DNA of 62,860 nucleotides from a virus, in IMG/VR virus record IMGVR_UViG_3300042319_000612, positions 1-62,860 of that record; one strand, given 5' to 3'. The notes under the pieces were generated by a model. That model was not told the DNA's origin and made no database searches. It saw only the letters and a list, made by a program, of their open reading frames with translations. This document shows, piece after piece, positions 61,074 through 62,860 of the stretch. Within the stretch, counting starts at the first letter, position 1. Each line of letters begins with the position of its first letter. The position numbers and the translations under genes are program-made.

Positions 61074-62860
61074 TTAAATTTCTCCTGTGTTCTTGATACG
61101 CAATGGAATATAGATAAATTCAATCGCTTTGACTGGCTCAATCGCTATGTCAACATACAACTCATTGCGATCAATTCTTGTTGGTGTGTTGTTTGACTCA
61201 TCGCAGACCACGGCAAAATCATACAACGCTCTTAAGCCTACCAACTCAATCAACAGACTCTCAACAGCCCCTTTGATTTCATCTCTGGTAATCTTGTCAT
61301 TGGGTTCAAAGATATACGGACGAGCAAGTTTGTTTAGCTGACTGCGTAGATAAACTACAAGACGTGATACATTGATACGATCCAATGCACTGGCATTTCT
61401 AGCACGAGTCTTTTGACCATATGCAACTAGTCCTACTCCAACAAAGAATGGAATTGGATTTACTTTGAGATCATACAGCGTGTCGCGTTGACCTTCATTC
61501 AACGCCACTGACTGGAATTCTCCTGTGTCTGCATCAATGTATCCCACTGCTGTGGCATTGGTAATGCCGCCGCGACGTGTGCCTGCTGGTGCAAACCATG
61601 GATAACTAACTTGGTCGCTGAGAGCGATAGTTCTCAACATCATGTGTGATGCAGGAACCACTGCGTTAGCACCACTTAGGTCAGTGGTAAATCCATTGGG
61701 ATAATACACAGCTGAATATTCGTCGTAGCTAACAATACCTGTATCATTGTTGTCTAGTGCGCCATTAGCATTGGTGCCCCAGGCTGTGAGGCTGGTTGCA
61801 TCTGACGGCAAACGTAGTGGAGTATCAGCTACCACAAATGCTGTGACTCCTCTATCTAGGTTTAAGTTGATCAAATTGCTGTAGGCTTCTGGATATCCTG
61901 GGCAAGCGATCAAATTAAAGTTTCTACGTTCTTCATCTCTGGCTTCTGAACTGGTGTCAATCGCAGATTTGAGTTTTTGCACAACCAGACTGCGCTGTGC
62001 TTTGCGACCAAAGCTGCCTGACCCGTCTTCGTTGTTTGGTGAAGCTGTGACCCAACGATCGGTTGCGTAGGCGCTTTGACTGTCGCCGGTAACTGGACTG
62101 GAGCCGTTGTCGTTGTATAAAGCTTCGTAACGCACGTTATCGGCTGCTGTGTCAATGTAATTATTGCTGTATCTTTTGACATTACCGCCACTTCTGCGTA
62201 AATTCCACAGCAGCATGCCTTTGGGGTATAGTGCTGGATCTGGACAGTCAAAATCTACATAGTTGCTTAACAACAGATCTCCGATAGTGGCTGCTGTGTT
62301 ACCTGAAGCGCCACTTGATCCGTATCTAGCGTCTGCAAACAAGATACCGTCTTCTGTGGTCTGATCAGTCTTGTCAACTAACACCCATTCTAGGGCCAGA
62401 CCATCATAACGATAGATAGTTGGGAAGTTTTCTAGATCGGCTGTGCTGATCCACAAGTCACCATTTTTCAAATCTGTCCCGTCGCTTTGTTTTGTTGGCT
62501 CGCTGGCCGCCACAATTGGTCCTGCTGGATCAGTTTTATCAACTGCGCTTGCAGCATAGTAAGGACTGGTTGTTGTTTTATATCCAACCCAGATATCACC
62601 GTTGTGTACCATGATATCTACTTGATCAAACACCGGAGTGTACCATAGTTGTCCGTCTTGTGGTTCGGCCAAAGGTGCAGTAGCAGATGCAGCAAAATCT
62701 TCTGCAGCCAATGGAATCCAATTTGTTGCAAGGAAAGTTTCTGCAGCACCAGAGCCTGGTGTGTACATATTCTGTGTACCAGTGCCTGTGTCGATGTTAT
62801 AGGCAGTGAATATATCACTTATTGGTGCGCCTGTGCCATCTGTAAAACGTATGTCACCAC
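61074..62860 (-). CDS. 18: Tail sheath protein, T4 gp18-like, cut by the right edge
   Basis: 594 aa visible; no start yet, and the frame stays open through 62860. C-terminal core VRFEYI-like LRIKNTGEI end, INVSRLVVYLRSQLNKLARP, FEPNDKITRDEIKGAVESLL and RNELYVDIAIEPVKAIEFIY are the conserved gp18 C-terminal domain. The visible N-terminal half (GQLWYTPVFDQVDIMVHNGD) is the variable sheath-surface region. Contracts to drive DNA delivery. Confidence 0.93.
   Translation of the reverse strand, partial: GDIRFTDGTGAPISDIFTAYNIDTGTGTQNMYTPGSGAAETFLATNWIPLAAEDFAASATAPLAEPQDGQLWYTPVFDQVDIMVHNGDIWVGYKTTTSPYYAASAVDKTDPAGPIVAASEPTKQSDGTDLKNGDLWISTADLENFPTIYRYDGLALEWVLVDKTDQTTEDGILFADARYGSSGASGNTAATIGDLLLSNYVDFDCPDPALYPKGMLLWNLRRSGGNVKRYSNNYIDTAADNVRYEALYNDNGSSPVTGDSQSAYATDRWVTASPNNEDGSGSFGRKAQRSLVVQKLKSAIDTSSEARDEERRNFNLIACPGYPEAYSNLINLNLDRGVTAFVVADTPLRLPSDATSLTAWGTNANGALDNNDTGIVSYDEYSAVYYPNGFTTDLSGANAVVPASHMMLRTIALSDQVSYPWFAPAGTRRGGITNATAVGYIDADTGEFQSVALNEGQRDTLYDLKVNPIPFFVGVGLVAYGQKTRARNASALDRINVSRLVVYLRSQLNKLARPYIFEPNDKITRDEIKGAVESLLIELVGLRALYDFAVVCDESNNTPTRIDRNELYVDIAIEPVKAIEFIYIPLRIKNTGEI

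Noticed and set aside
1-62860. Integrase, attachment sites or insertion sequences
   Set aside because: No integrase, transposase or terminal repeats were found; gene content is that of a lytic T4-like phage. No tRNA gene was seen either.

Overview
This window is a stretch of a T4-like myovirus genome (tailed phage, class Caudoviricetes). The right side carries T4-type morphogenesis and replication genes on the minus strand: tail sheath gp18 (running off the right edge), tail tube gp19, a tube/baseplate protein, head-completion nuclease gp4, terminase gp16 and gp17, ssDNA-binding gp32, UvsX and UvsY. Further left come UvsW, a gp62-like clamp-loader subunit, primase gp61 and helicase gp41. Gene style (2OG-Fe(II) oxygenases, a sugar island, leaderless late genes with an ATAAATA motif) resembles aquatic T4-like phages of Gram-negative bacteria. 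The host cannot be read directly. One Ala/Lys/Pro-rich secreted protein next to gp32 looks like betaproteobacterial periplasmic proteins, a weak hint of a freshwater betaproteobacterial host.

Layout. (1) 1-17.9 kb, plus strand: an early region of about 50 mostly small genes, fired by an array of near-consensus sigma-70 promoters (TTGACA-17 bp-TATAAT, every spacer exactly 17 bp) with a common leader ending in the Shine-Dalgarno GGAGCGAA. Recognisable products are a GIY-YIG-like protein, three AAA+/VWA proteins (including a MoxR-VWA pair), HTH proteins, a SWIM zinc finger, an HExxH peptidase and many small membrane proteins. (2) 18-23.7 kb, mostly plus: small proteins, two 2OG-oxygenase-like proteins, a GNAT-like protein, two tandem SGNH-hydrolase paralogues and a Bax-inhibitor-1 membrane protein. 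(3) 23.7-36.3 kb, mostly minus: replication and recombination genes mixed with a carbamoyltransferase-like protein and a miniature DnaE-like polypeptide. (4) 36.3-49.1 kb, both strands: a nucleotide-sugar and glycosyltransferase island. (5) 49.1-62.9 kb, minus: recombination, packaging and tail genes.

Most unusual signals, all in the early region. Two transcription units (about 3.8-4.2 kb and 10.7-11.1 kb) share one design: a weak TATACT promoter, a 5'-terminal hairpin, a non-standard Shine-Dalgarno, a small ORF, then a hairpin whose loop ATTCGCTCC is the exact complement of the GGAGCGAA(T) ribosome site used by many other early genes, then an intrinsic terminator. They look like built-in anti-Shine-Dalgarno RNAs. 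A separate promoter at 15.3 kb reads into about 330 bases without an ORF that fold into hairpins with GNRA loops and a perfect 16-bp long-range helix: a likely new structured RNA. A block of about 920 bases (11409-12329) has no TC or CC dinucleotide on the plus strand, across genes and spacers alike. Many early promoters also sit in inverted repeats whose arms differ in sequence but keep complementarity.

How it fits together (inference): host RNA polymerase transcribes the early array at once, and the anti-Shine-Dalgarno RNAs may later shut it down. Late genes switch to the ATAAATA promoter class. The sugar island, oxygenases and carbamoyltransferase may decorate DNA, virion or host surface.
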